Positions 21,109 to 32,594 of a stretch of DNA of 64,000 nt are shown here, one piece after another. The stretch is from Acanthosepion esculentum (Eukaryota; Mollusca; Cephalopoda; Sepiida; Sepiidae), in NCBI GenBank assembly GCA_964036315.1, contig OZ038485.1, forward strand, positions 78,484,960 through 78,548,959. Direction: 5' to 3'. Positions within the stretch are counted from its first letter, which is position 1, and each line of letters opens with the position of its first letter. Under the pieces are notes generated by a model that saw nothing but the letters and a program-made list of their open reading frames with translations, was not told the origin of the DNA and did no database searches. The position numbers and the translations under genes are program-made.

Positions 21109-21573
21109 TGGTTCTTAATCCTTCGGACTCGAGATCTGCTTGAAGAAGACAGAGGTCCTCCACCAGCCTGCACCCCGAGAAGTGTACCTCCCTCCCAACA
21201 TGACCGTCGGCGAGACTGAGCTGAAACCAGTACACCAGTACTCTTACCTGGGGTTTACCATCACATCGGATGCCAAGAAAGGGAAGTAGAAAACAGACTG
21301 GCCGAGGCAAACAGCGCTTTCGGCAGACTCTACAAAAGACTGTGTAACAGCAAGCATCTGAATAATGTCACTAAGATCAGCGTTTATAGAGACGTCGTAC
21401 TCACTTGCCTGCAGTACGGCTCAGAGTTGTGGGTAAACTACTGCCACCATTTACAACTCCTTGAGCGCTTCCATCAGCGCTGTCTCGGTACCATCCTCAA
21501 CATTCGCTGAAGTGACTACGTCACCGACGTTGAAGCACTCGATCAGGCGAAAATCACCAGTCATATTTCCTAA
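21107..21573 (+). pseudogene. LINE group-2 reverse-transcriptase C-terminal fragment
   Basis: Plus-strand frames read 'ELKPVHQYSYLGFTITSDAK' and, after a frameshift near 21287, 'ENRLAEANSAFGRLYKRL', 'VLTCLQYGSELWVNY' and 'LERFHQRCLGTILNI', then a stop (21508-21510) where a Trp is expected before 'SDYVTDVEALDQAKIT'. This is the region after the catalytic domain in a widespread LINE type. It is 5'-truncated at the (AT)n run and fused at 21574 to a Penelope-like tail. Confidence 0.8.
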
Positions 21574-22097
21574 CGAAACCTGACTCATAAATAATTACAT
21601 CGGTTACACAACTACATGCTTATCCAGACGTCTTACGTTACACCTATCCGATCACCGCTCCATTAGAACCCATTTAAACACACACAAAAATTTACCAGAC
21701 TCCATTAGAAATATACTTGTAGAAAACACAAATATATTAATTGCTTCCTCCTGTAAAAAAAGGTTAAAAATAATGGAGGCTTTAATAAAAAAGAAAAGGC
21801 CTACTTTAACAATATTGACTACGAACAAAGCCACAACGTGCTAACCGTATTTGGAAGTTAAAACACCATTACTACACACTAAGACATATACATAATGCAT
21901 ACACTCAATTAACCTGAAAAATCAAATCATCCTTGATAATGGCTAAAGGTATAGCCGAAAGCGCTCGGAAAAATAAAACATTTGGACAGTTCTTACCCAC
22001 CCTTTGTCCAGCAAAGAAAGCTCTTGTTCGTACACAAGAAAAATTAAATAAAAAACAACCGTAGTACCTTGTCTGTCGTTTTTAATGAAACTTGCGT
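21574..22097 (+). mobile_element. Penelope-like element, 3' end with GIY-YIG-region remnant
   Basis: About 21640-21810 in one frame gives 'LTLHLSDHRSIRTHLNTH' and 'CKKRLKIMEALIKKKRPTL'. The E-A-L-x-I...P-T-L pattern is what I associate with the end of the GIY-YIG endonuclease of Penelope-like elements. A hammerhead-like motif follows at 21931-21968, then a conserved tail ('cctttgtccagcaaagaaag', 'accttgtctgtcgtttttaa') ending directly in an AT-rich satellite. A second copy is at 36.07-36.36 kb. A 5'-truncated, inactive copy. Confidence 0.65.
21931..21968 (+). ncRNA. hammerhead-like ribozyme motif with U3/A8 core
   Basis: Aligned to the hammerhead core CUGANGA-stem II-GAAA, the motif reads TTGATAA, one extra T, stem II GGCT/AGCC with loop 'aaaggtat', GAAA, then 'gcgctc'. 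The last part can form a 2-bp stem III (A-U, G-C) with cleavage-site C. Positions 3 and 8, a Watson-Crick pair in active structures, are U and A instead of C and G. Stem I is short (TCC/GGA). Activity is unknown. Confidence 0.5.
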
Positions 22098-22143
22098 ATA
22101 TATATATATATATATATATACAAATATATATATATGTATATAT

Positions 22144-22178
<35 letters not shown>

Positions 22179-22566
22179 TATATATATACAAATATATATT
22201 TATATATACAAATATATATATATATACAAATATGTATATACAAATATATATGTATATATATACAAATATATATATATATAAATAAATATATATATATACA
22301 AATATATATATATATACAAATATATATATATACAAATCTATATATATACACAAATATATATATATACAAATATATATACAAATATATATATATACAAATA
22401 TATATATATACACAAATATATATATATACAAATATATATATATACAAATATATATATATATACAAATATATATATATACAAATATATATATATACATATA
22501 TATATTTATACATATATATATTTATACATATATATATACATATATACATATATATATATATTTATA

Positions 22567-22600
<34 letters not shown>

Positions 22601-22890
22601 TATACATATATATACATACATATATATACATATATATACATATATATATACATATATATATATGCAAACATATATATATATATACATATATATATACATA
22701 TATATATTTATACATATATATATATACATATATATACATATATATATATATACATATATATACATATATATATATATACATATATATATATACATATATA
22801 TATATACAAACATATATATATATATACATTTATATATATACAAATATATATATACAAATATATATATATGTGTATATATATATATATATA
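22098..22890. repeat. 800-bp compound AT satellite
   Basis: Built from 'tatatacaaatatata' units to about 22490, then 'catatatata' units to about 22890, with few other bases. Many frames of up to 184 codons on both strands are Tyr-Ile repeats and are not genes. It begins exactly at the end of the Penelope-like tail. Confidence 0.95.
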
Positions 22891-23640
22891 TAATCAGAGA
22901 GATGTATATTATCGTAACATTAATTAAAAACTGTAATAATTATTTATATATACACGAAGCTGAAAAAAGAAAATTGAAAAAGCGAAAAATTTCGCAAGAT
23001 GGAAATAAATATAGAAAGAATAAAAAGCCACGCGGGTTTATAGAAGCAAGAACACTTCTATAGCACATATATTTAAAAATGATTTTAAGCTATGATGCGC
23101 GTTCGTGCAATGATTGATGGCTCTCAAAAAGATATTGGCTTGCAGAGTTCGTATTCTGGCCGAGTTCGTTACGGTCACTTTCACACAAATGCCTTTGGAT
23201 GACGATGTGAATTAATTTCTTCTCCCTAGCCCAGATATAGTTGGGCCTGTTGAGCTCAGTAGCCTAAAGTGAGCCAGAACTGTACAACTCTGAATCCAAA
23301 ACCAATATGTAGAGTGATCGGCGCCGTCTGGTAAACTTGCCCTAGCCCTATCTATAGTTGGTTCAGCTACAGTTCATGTGTTACACTTACGAGTTTAGTG
23401 GCTTTCCGGTCCTGTGCGTGTACAAACCAGAATGCTGATTATTAAAGTGGGCAAACCTTTCACTAATTGAATGTTTGGCGTAACACAATCTGCCTTTTCA
23501 CATTTCCTCCCAATTGGTCTTGTGTAGTACTTAGCTAAGAACGAAATAATACGTTTCTGCGAGTTGTATATTTCCCGCTAGTATCAGAGACCCAGATAAA
23601 AACAACAAAAACAACTTTTGAATGTTGATTTTCCAGTTTC
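22891..23640. other. spacer with a possible old SINE
   Basis: At 23120-23250 the segment 'gccgagttcgttacggtcac' ... 'tcttctccctagccc' resembles a very diverged family-1 SINE body on the plus strand. The rest is unassigned. Confidence 0.35.
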
Positions 23641-24581
23641 AGTGATTTCTTCAATCAGCAATTTTGAATAATATAAGCAGTCGAAATACTTTAACTGTCT
23701 CCTGATTATAAGTATCAGTGTCCATTTTGTTTCCATTTTCCTTAAAACTTCCTTGTTGCTCAGTCTGTGGTATTCTCAGAACCCTTCTGCATAACCACCT
23801 CTCTGTTGCCTTCTCTTCATTTCTAAAGAAATTGTCCAGCATACACTATCATATAGAAGGACTATTACATAGCATTTCAGCAGTTTTTCTTTGTTTCCAA
23901 CGACTTCAACTCTATGTTTCTAACGTCTCCGTCCAAGCGCTGAAATTTTATTTACTTTTTATTTATTTATTTGTTCCTCAGTAGGAGAAGATAGGTTCAC
24001 CTATCGTCCGGTTCACACTCCTCTCCGGTCTTTTGAACAGGAGTAGAGATTTATCCCTTGTTTCTTGTTTATGCTTGGGTTTCTGGTTCCTTCTAAAGTC
24101 TACTTCAACTCTATTCTTCTAACATCTCCGCCTAAACTCTGAAATTTTATTTACTATTTGTTTCCTCAATAGGAGTAAATAGATTCGCCCGTCATCTGGT
24201 TCACATTAGTCCTCGGTTTCTTAAAGAGATTTATTCTTTGTTTCCTGATTAGGGTTGGGTTTCCGGTTCCTTCTAAACTCTTTTTCATTCTCTCTCACTC
24301 CAGAAGCCGCTTGCATCTTAGTGGTATCATCGCCTTGCTTGGGGTGAATTGGTTAAAAAGAAAATAGCAAAAGGTTTTTCTGTTTCTTAATACTTTATGT
24401 AGCTTTTGGAAAACATTTTTCGCTATTCCAATAATGGTGAACAGCAAACGACCACATACTATCGAACACTTGTAGTAAACTAGTTTTCCAAAATACCTGG
24501 TGGAAGATAAATAAAATAAATGAAAAGATAATCTGAAGACAAGTCGAGGAGGAAAAGGAGGAGGTTTGATATGACTGGTTC
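23640..24581 (-). pseudogene. LINE group-1 relic with internal tandem duplication
   Basis: Minus-strand blocks read in LINE order: 'WNSEKCFPKAT' area (24395-24450), then the duplicated region, then 'RRVLRIPQTEQQGS' and 'KENGNKMDTDTYNQETVKV' (23651-23842). The duplication has units 23903-24101 and 24102-24280, both starting 'acttcaactct'. Frameshifted throughout. On its 5' side it is fused to the tail of the SINE at 24.6-24.9 kb. Confidence 0.75.
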
Positions 24582-24947
24582 ATTTTTACGGCTTATTAAC
24601 CCTTTGCATGTTATTTAAACCCAGGAAATATTTTAAGATTGGAAGAATATTTTTGAGATAATAATGGTTTAGTGATACAAGTTTTACTAATTAAGCTGGG
24701 GAGAGAGGAGGCGGATTCATGCCTTTCCCAAAGGTATTTACGCGTGACTGAACATAACGAAACGCAGGAATTAAAACTTAGTTTTTAGATTAACAATTCG
24801 AACCATTATATATTACACTAGCCACAAATCCAATTTTACAGCACCTGGTATTCCTAAGCGGTCACTCATCTAGATATTACCAGGCTCGACGTTGCTTAAC
24901 TTCGGTGATCGTACGGGAGCCGATGTTTCATGATATGGCCGTAAGCC
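24582..24947 (-). repeat. 5S/tRNA chimeric SINE
   Basis: On the minus strand the order is: 5S-like head 'gatcaccgaagttaagcaac' with 'agatgagtgaccgcttagga', a weak tRNA-like part, body, then the tail 'taacatgcaaagggttaata'. It keeps the best-preserved 5S segment after the copy at 32.6 kb. A LINE segment beginning 'cctcctcc' follows the tail, as it does after the SINE tail at 44.9 kb. Confidence 0.85.
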
Positions 24948-25589
24948 AAGAGGAGAAGTATGTTGAAAAATCTTCCTATATCTTTAAAACATGAGTTTTT
25001 TCTTTCTTTTCACCGCCCAAACAGAGGCAGCATTTGTGTTCTGTTAACAGAAATGACTACGAAATATTCTGGGACAGGTTTTCTAAACATTACATCACGC
25101 CTGGCTTTAGCCACCCCCACTTGAACCATTCTGCTTCCTTTTTTGCAAAAGACAACCAGAAATCTATCTGTCTGTGCGTGTGCATTTTATGCAAGTGTAA
25201 GAAAGATTTAACCTGGCTATTTACTACCTGTGCCACTCGTTTTAGAAACGTCGGAATGAACGTGTAATGGAATTAATTAAAAAGCAAACAATAGCAAGAA
25301 AACCCAGGAACATTATGAAATTGAAGGAGAGGTTATGAATTTGATGTTTCTACTACGAAAAAGTTCAATATCTCAAAAACAGACCAATGGAATTATAACA
25401 TTATTTTCTTGTTTGACCAACTATAGTATGTCGTCTGAAAACTTGATTCCTAACGTTTTTGCTTTTCCGTTGATTATATAAAATTATTAATTTTTAAATT
25501 CTCATATCTTGATCAGTTTATTTTTTACAAGTATCTACTTACAGAAAAACAACGTACCCATTCTCCTTCCCACCTCTCTCTCTCTCTAT
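24948..25589. other. spacer
   Basis: No recognised element. A 77-codon frame (25034-25267) has no family resemblance that I can see. Confidence 0.4.
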
Positions 25590-25680
25590 TTTATGACATA
25601 TCCCTTCAGGACGTGGACGGTCATATTTCTCCACAATTTCCTGTTTTTTGTTGTCAGCAATATTTGATTATTTTTAACAT
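25590..25680 (-). pseudogene. LINE group-1 extreme C-terminus
   Basis: The complement of 'cccttcaggacgtggacggt' and 'tctccacaatttcctg' corresponds to the final 'KLWRNMTVHVLKG'-like block of the group-1 LINE. Confidence 0.55.
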
Positions 25681-26472
25681 CTCATTGTTATAATTGCTTA
25701 GCTTTCGTCGAAAATAAATGACACGATTTATGAAAACAAAACAAAACAACAAACAAACAAAAAAGAAAAACAAAAAAAAGCAACGGACGGATACGCAATT
25801 TAAAAATAAATAAATAAAAGGAACACCGATGGATACCGTATTTATGATAACGGTTGTCTTGAAAAGACTAATTTCAAACAGACGACACGTATATAAATTC
25901 AGCTGCTGTCAAACGACATTGACTTATGTGCACGAATTTACTTTCATTTATCTGAAGCATATATAGAATATAGTTAATTTAAAACAAGCTGAAAAAGATG
26001 TTATTAAGTTCCTTTTTTTCTGTTTTAATGAACTTTGAAAGCGAGGCGAATTGATGTGTTGATTATTTTAATGCAATTTAATTTAAGAGGACGGAAGAAA
26101 TCGTTTACATTTCTGTATTTTATAAGGTTTGGAAATATTTTTTTCAAAAACAGCAGAAATATTTCTTTGCGTAAACTTGATAAGGACATTAACAGTTTTT
26201 ATAAGTTTCCGAATTTTGGAATAGCAATGGTTTATTTTTCCAATTATTTTCTAAAACTTATCAATATTAAAATGCAAACTATAAAAATGCTTATGACAGT
26301 TGTTGCTAAGAAATCTGATGTTTGGATGAAATTTTTCCTCCTGATATTTTTATTCACCTCTTCGCCATTTGCTATTATTAGTGTTCGTACCAAATGCATC
26401 ATTGTATTTTGATTTAATTAAAAAACATAAACTGTTAATATAATTTATAAAGGATTTGTCTATCCTCTTGAA

Positions 26473-26477
<5 letters not shown>
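25681..26477. other. AT-rich spacer
   Basis: Includes an A-rich tract at 25735-25790 and a 125-codon frame (26035-26412, plus), rich in Phe, Ile and Lys as expected for chance in AT-rich DNA. It shows two weak hydrophobic stretches and no recognised family. Confidence 0.4.

Positions 26478-26523
<46 letters not shown>
26478..26523. repeat. (AC)n(AT)n microsatellite
   Basis: About 45 bp. Confidence 0.95.
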
Positions 26524-27288
26524 GCAAAGATAGCATACAAGTTTTAATTTACTTTCGCTGATATTATAAAGGGCGCAATATTCAAATTGAAAAATATAGA
26601 AATAGTATACTTTCTTTTCTCTCTAAAAGCTCTATGATTAAACAAACAGCTGTTCACTTCAGAGGAAACAAAATTTAAGCGTAATCTCATGCGATACAAT
26701 AGCTTCTTTCTACAGTTTTTTGCTTCTGTTTCTATCGAGTTAATACTCTTGAAAATTTTCCGAAAATAAAGATATAATGAATTAAAAAAGATGGCATATA
26801 ATTTCTACCACAATTATAATAGACTTTGTATAAATATTTCTAACTCTTAATAAAATACAAGGAAATTTACTAAGTCACAAGTTACGATAATTGTGGAAAT
26901 TCAACGTGATAAAGATAAGAATTCAAACTTTAAATACTTTGAATAGATGCTGTGGATTGTTATAAAACGAAAAAAAGAAAGAGAAAATAAAGAAAGAGGA
27001 AGAGAAAAATAACTGCAACAGTAAGTAGAGTTAAAATGTAAATGCTGGCGGTGACGGTAGTTGAGATGGTATTAACGTTTCTAATACGAAATCGTTAATA
27101 GTGGGACTAATAAATAAACTTGAAGCCAGTGTATAAGGTACTATCACGCTAACTCAAAGGATTTTGGTGGCGATGAAATAAAGAATCTTCGTAGTGGATA
27201 AACATCTCGGATAACTTGATGCCTCAAGTCACTCACAAATTGTCTTCTCAAGAAAACAGCTTTCTTTTCCAGTTTTAGTTGAAAGTTA
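26524..27288. other. AT-rich spacer
   Basis: No recognised gene or repeat. Confidence 0.4.
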
Positions 27289-27520
27289 CGGTGGAGTAAT
27301 GGATAGTGGCTCGGATTGAGGAATCGGAGAGCCGTGCTCGAATTCCAGTCGAATCCATTATATTCACTTACGTGCTGATACCGTTGGGAAAGGTATGAAT
27401 CCTCTTCTCATCCAGTTATGGGTAAATAGCAGGACAGACCGGGTTCTTGGATGGCAACTGATCTCCCGTAGAAAGAAATAGCAACCTACTGCGGGAAAAA
27501 AATCTGAAAAAAATACTGAT
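27289..27520 (+). repeat. tRNA-SINE, family 1 long variant
   Basis: Well-preserved head 'ggtggagtaatggatagtgg' with box-B-like 'gctcgaattccagtcgaatc'; body 'ggtaaatagcaggacagacc', 'ggatggcaactgatct' and 'caacctactgcgggaaaaa'. Truncated 3' of that. Confidence 0.85.
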
Positions 27521-28069
27521 TTTTATCTCCCAGACTAGAGAGAGGCGTCTGCAATACTCACCCTTCTTTCCATCAGAGTTTTCTATGACAATTAATTGAA
27601 TTGATTTTGACGCTTTCGTGGGTTATCTCCATAATTTGTAATCATTCCTGATGCCAGTGATTTTGTCTTTATTTGGGACGTAATAAGGCAACGTTGGTTA
27701 CAGACAAAATTCTATACAAATGTATACATAGAAAAAGAAAAAAATGTGGAAAAAGACTAACTTATATAAAATATTTCAAGAACATTAATTCTGCAGATAT
27801 ATTGTATTCAAACAAGCGCTAAAGAACATACTGTATTTGTTTCTGGAAAAAAAATAAACACGCGCTCCTCACCCCTGTACGGAAATCGCATGAAACAAAC
27901 AAGTAAAAAAAAATACAAAACACACACATACACACTAAAAAAAACAAAACAGTTTAACTGACATGATAACGCTGCTACTTTTAAATTCACAAAATTACTT
28001 GATATTAAATAATTAAAGCGGATATGCGTGTAGCTTTGTGATTACCGGCTCGAAAAATGGGTTTGACTT
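27521..28069. other. spacer
   Basis: No recognised gene. At 28023-28070 'gtagctttgtgattaccggc' looks faintly tRNA-like but cannot be supported. Confidence 0.35.
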
Positions 28070-28480
28070 GTATGTGCCGTGTCCCTTCAGGAAGTGTAAC
28101 GATCATGGCTCTCTACATCTTGCCCACGGCAACGTATGTCCCTTTGACAAGCATTGATTCGTTTCGGCATTGATTCGCACAATCGCCACGAATAGGTGGC
28201 TCGCTGCCTTCCCCTGCTCCTCTTGCCCTCGATCACGGGAGTACCTAATTCTCCAAGCCCTCCCTCTTCACCGCGTGTCCAAAAACTTTCAGGTGTCTCT
28301 TTTTTATATTTTGAGTATAATGTCCCTTTTGCTTCCATTTTCCTTGAGACGTTTTCATTGCTTACGCACCCTGTCCATGGTATTCTCAGTATCCTTCTGT
28401 AGAGCAACAGTTCTCTTTTGCTTCGAGTTTTCTATTAATCTGTGAGGAAGTTGTTCAGCTTTTACTGACATTTACGAGGA
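28070..28480 (-). pseudogene. LINE group-1 C-terminal relic
   Basis: Frame 28087-28407 on the minus strand reads 'YRRILRIPWTGCVSNENV', 'IEGKRSRGRQRATYSW' and 'ESHDRYTS'. One frameshift lies before 'GELGTPVIEGKRSRGRQ'. It is the longest single-frame piece of this block in the window (106 codons). Confidence 0.8.
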
Positions 28481-29132
28481 TTGATATTGCATTATAATTC
28501 AGTACTCTTTTGTTTTTGTTTCTACCGAAATTGGCTTACTGAGTTCAAATTCTAACCAAGACGATTGTGCTCAGCTGCGCACAAAGAGTCTAAGCTCAGG
28601 GTTAATGGTCTAGGCTGTCTCGCCTTGTTTGGACTACAAGGAGAAGGAAAAACTGTAAAAATCCCTTGCTACAGAAATCGCAGCAACAACACCTAGCGTG
28701 GAGAGTCTATGGTCCTAAACTCTACAGGTAAATGTGCATACGTACATACGTATTTAAAGAAGCGAAAACATTGACGGGTGAAATTGCGTACACGTAGCCC
28801 GCCAACGCATACGTACAAATACATCTTCTGATATTGCTGTGAAAGTTTAACAATGTTATCAGCACGGGCAAGTTTTTCCGTGTCGCAGGCCAGTTTCTCT
28901 ATGCCGATACAAAAACATGTGGTGAGTATATTTTTTAACAATATTTATTTCCTGTTTACATTTTTTAATCAACGGTTTTACATTTGGTGATTTTAGAGTT
29001 GCGATAAAAAAGCAATAGAAGTCAGATAAAAGAAAAGACAACAATTAATAAAATTATTTCTGCTTCTTTTTGAAGTTAGTAAAGCAGTAAAACTAACTAT
29101 TTAAGTGTAACGTCAATCGACATCTCCAGTTG
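28481..29132. other. spacer
   Basis: No recognised element; the short minus-strand frames have no family resemblance. Confidence 0.4.
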
Positions 29133-29302
29133 CCTTGATCTATCCACTTCCCTTCTCCACATCCTTTCACCTTTCATTCCTATCTGCTCTCGCTCCAAAT
29201 CTTCTGTAACCCCCTTGCCTTGATCGATCCACTATCTTTCTCCACATCCTCTCCTTTACCACTCCTATCTGCTCTTCTTCCAAACCTTCTGTAACCCCTT
29301 GC
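29133..29302. repeat. 85-bp tandem duplication
   Basis: Two direct copies, 29133-29217 and 29218-29302, start 'ccttgatc' and end 'cttctgtaacccc', about 85% identical. On the minus strand both stay open through frame 29167-29358 and encode a charged 'EEEQIGVVKERMWRKIVDRS' type segment. Origin unknown. Confidence 0.7.
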
Positions 29303-29744
29303 GTGCTAGTGCTTGGGGTGATAAGCGAGATTTCATAATGCATAAATCCGGAAGACACAATCAGGGAGGGTCTTTTCTGTTAATTCTCCCCAACTTCACG
29401 GCGTCCACAGAGACGGCAGCGCCATCTATCCTGTCGATCTGTTAAGCTCAAACATTGAGAACATTTCATCGACGTAGAAAAAATATTCACTTTTTGTAAG
29501 AAGCGAACACGACTCTCCTTGTTTTTGCATTCTTGTATTAACTCCAGCAACTTTGTGGCAAGCTAAACAAACTTTAATTTAAAATTTATAATTTCAAAAG
29601 AGAGCCAAACATTTAATAAAAAAACAAACATTGATTTTAAATTTATTATTTCTTGAGGTAAATTAATATTTGCGATAAGTAAGTTTACATTATTTGGGAT
29701 GACTCAACAGAAAAGATCCCACAATTATTCTAATATATCTTTAA
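29303..29744. other. spacer
   Basis: No recognised gene or repeat. Confidence 0.4.
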
Positions 29745-29945
29745 TATATTCTTCTTCTATGTGCCGTGACCATTCAGGATGTTGGTGACCATGGCTGTTT
29801 CTGTCTTTGTAGCGTTTAATAAATTTTGTCTTTATCTCTCTTAAACCCTGTTTTGCCATCCATTTACTCAAACTAGTTAGGTAGGTGCGTTATTTGCTTC
29901 TGTCCCACTTCAATATGTCATGTATTCCAGTCTCTCTTTCCTCAT
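29745..29945 (-). pseudogene. LINE group-1 C-terminal fragment
   Basis: The complement of 'gtgaccatggctgtttctgt', 'ttaaaccctgttttgccatc' and 'ctctctttcctcatta' gives the block order WMAKQGLREI ... LQRQKQPWSP expected for the C-terminus. Confidence 0.65.
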
Positions 29946-29949
29946 TAGA

Positions 29950-30290
29950 CCGCAGGGTAAGTAACGGCTATCTGCACAGAAAGGTTAATCGGCGAGTCGA
30001 GTTCAAATTCCAGTCACATCTGTTGTGTTCACTGTCTCGTTAATGTTTTGTGGAAAAGGTATAAACCCATCTTTTCTACAACAGCTATCGCAAACTGGGT
30101 TCTCGAGCGTTTGATGTTGGCCAGTGTAGGAGAAGCCCTATTATGAATTAAAAAAAAACGTGAAGAATGCAGCAGAAAACTACTCGATGATTATCCGCAA
30201 GAGGTCATGGAAATTCACAGAAATAATAAAAGAAATACATTTATTGGAAGTCATGATGGTCTACGCCCAGAAACGACATGACTTTAAAAG
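29950..30290 (+). repeat. SINE, family 1 long variant
   Basis: Head 'gtaagtaacggctatctgca' with box-B-like 'gagttcaaattccagtcaca', body 'aaaggtataaacccatctt', then 'gggttctcgagcgtttgatg'. The 3' part 'tggaaattcacagaaataat' is shared with 240-535. Confidence 0.65.
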
Positions 30291-30339
30291 ATTCTGGAGA
30301 TTTCATTAACATGATTTTCCTTTTATTTTGTTTTTTAAT

Positions 30340-30620
30340 CATTTAAGTGGCAAGGCGATAATGCCACTAGGACACAAGGGTTACAGGGAATGAAAGAAAA
30401 TAAGAAGACTTTACCGAGGAGAAGTGAGGAAAGGACAATAAAGGAATAAGGTTCAGAAAGACAGAAGACGGTGATTAGCGTAGGATTTAATTTTTTGAAG
30501 TTTGTAGGTAGCAGAGAAGTAAAGAATCAGAAGGGAGATCTACAGGCGAGAAAAGAAATTGTTAGAATAAGAGACGGTTGCATCCACCTAGCTCAACAGT
30601 AAAACGAGTTAATGGTAAAT
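30340..30620 (-). pseudogene. LINE jockey-like group, C-terminus and 3' untranslated end
   Basis: The minus strand matches the 3' end of the copy at 10.35-10.87 kb ('ctgtcttcctgattacc' type segments, then 'caccatt..cccat'). Only the last codons and the 3' untranslated part remain. Confidence 0.6.
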
Positions 30621-30867
30621 GTGTTTTTAACGATTTCTTATCACAAGCTACGTGATAAGCTTTGTGACAAGCTTTTATAATTTTAAAGTTAATTCAGAAA
30701 TTTACCAATCTTACAATAAGTCAATCTAAAATAAAAAAGAAAATACAAAAACAATAAAAAAAAACACAAAAAAAACAGGAAGGATGATATTAATTTTAAC
30801 TTATTATTTCTCATTGAAAACAAAGATTTTTCATTGTAAATATTGCACAAAACATAATCTGTAAATC

Positions 30868-31200
30868 ATCATCATCACCTTTACCTTTTGCTTTCTATTT
30901 AGTTCAATTCTTAACCAGGTCATAATCCAAGAGCTGTGATAAGGCAAAGTATTGAATATATGTATTCTCGAAATTAAGTGATACTTAGCGATCCTATACA
31001 GTGAATTTCTTAAAATCTCTTATAAACAGGGATTAGCAAGTATTAACAGGGAACAGATTAATATTCTTTCTTGTACTTCTTTTTTGGTCGTATTCAGGTT
31101 TCTAATTATTATAGATATAAAAATAGTTTTAAGGTGACACATTTTCAATTTCATTTTCAAGATCTTAATAATTATTTATCATGTCATATTTTTAACAGAT
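30868..31200 (-). pseudogene. LINE group-3 C-terminal relic
   Basis: Minus strand: a 'LKTIFISIIIRNLN'-type block near 31170-31120 and a C-terminal 'HSSWIMTWLRIELN' block near 30940. A basic end with a (GATGAT)n run closes the fragment. The same block is on the plus strand at 35.65-35.95 kb and on the minus strand at 56.3-56.56 kb. Stops in all frames. Confidence 0.6.
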
Positions 31201-32594
31201 ATATTTTTATCTGAAGTCACTGTCATATTATTGTTATTTTTACTATTATTATCTGTAGTAGTCATTGCATTAGTCATATTTGTTTTTTTTTGCAGTGGTA
31301 GAATTTGAGTTTATGGTACAGTCGCAAAATGACGACCGACCGACAACTTACTCTTTTCTAGATCGCATCTACCGTGCCTAACCGCTTTACCTCTGGGCCC
31401 CTACCAAGAGGATTCCATTTACTAGGTACCACTAAAAACGAGCATATAATGATGAAAAAAAAAAACCCACAAACTTTATAAAAACAAATTTTTACCGTAA
31501 AAATATTTATGTTATTATAAAGGAAAGATCACAGTATTTTTATAATTACTTTATTACTTTTTTAATCCTTTTTAGCACGTTCAAAATTTTAGGTAAAATT
31601 TTTGTTTTTCTTGTATCAGCGGGTGAGCCAAATATTACTATTACTATTTAGCGTCTTTTTGGCAAATATGCAATAAAACTGACATTGCTTAATTAGAAAC
31701 GCATTTAATTGCTTTTATACATAAGATATATAAAGGACACTATAGTCTTAAGAACAAATTATTTTCAATAAATAATGATTTTTAAAATTATTTTCAATTA
31801 AAAAATTAATTAGAATAATTTATTAAATTTAAAATTTTAAAAAAATTCTGTATTAATTTCAGCCTTTTACATGGAAAGTAAAAGCTATATTTACTGATCG
31901 CAAATGGAAAAGATTAATAGAAATCATCAAACATTAATATTTTTTTAAAGAATTTTGAATAATTTTTGTATGTGTATAAACGTGCCGAATTTTGTAAGTA
32001 CGGGTGAACTTACACGGCACTATCAGAAAATAAGATCGATAACTATAGTGAATTTAAGATTAGATTACGGAGAATATTTTCCTAAATTTTTAATATTACC
32101 GAGTACTTAAAAAATATATAAAAAAGCGCTCACGTCATTTTCTTAAATTATGTTTTACACATAAATTCTCTGTAGAACAACTTGTCATCAGCCTGTTAAG
32201 GCAGCTACTGTTGGGTTAAAAATGAATTTATACGATATTTAAACTTAAAGTAAATAATGTGTTTCAAATCAGATTAATTATACTTTAAATCAACTAATAT
32301 TCATCAAATAAAGTTTCAGAAAACTATATTTTATTTTCGCAAGATATTTTAATGAAAGACCACAAAATGGCGCTAATCAGCTATTTTAACAAAAAAAATC
32401 CTTCCAGTAAATTTAAATTACTTTTTGAAATACAGTAAAGTATTTTGATTATTGGAAATATTAAATGTAATCTATTAGCTTGAAATTAAAACTAAAATAA
32501 AAGCTTTTTCATCTTTAAACATTCATTTTAAACCATAGGTATCGCATATTTGGGGGTGGTCTCTACATTTACTGTTCAGCACTCGTGGCAATTC
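31201..32594. other. AT-rich spacer
   Basis: About 1.4 kb, very AT-rich, with no recognised gene, repeat copy or long frame. Confidence 0.45.

Noticed and set aside
22082..22549. Long open frames (up to 184 codons) of Tyr-Ile-Cys-Lys repeats on both strands
   Set aside because: They are translations of the AT/ACAAAT satellite, open in several frames on both strands at once.
26035..26412. 125-codon Lys/Phe/Ile-rich frame
   Set aside because: Composition is what AT-rich DNA gives by chance; no motif, start context or splice signals.
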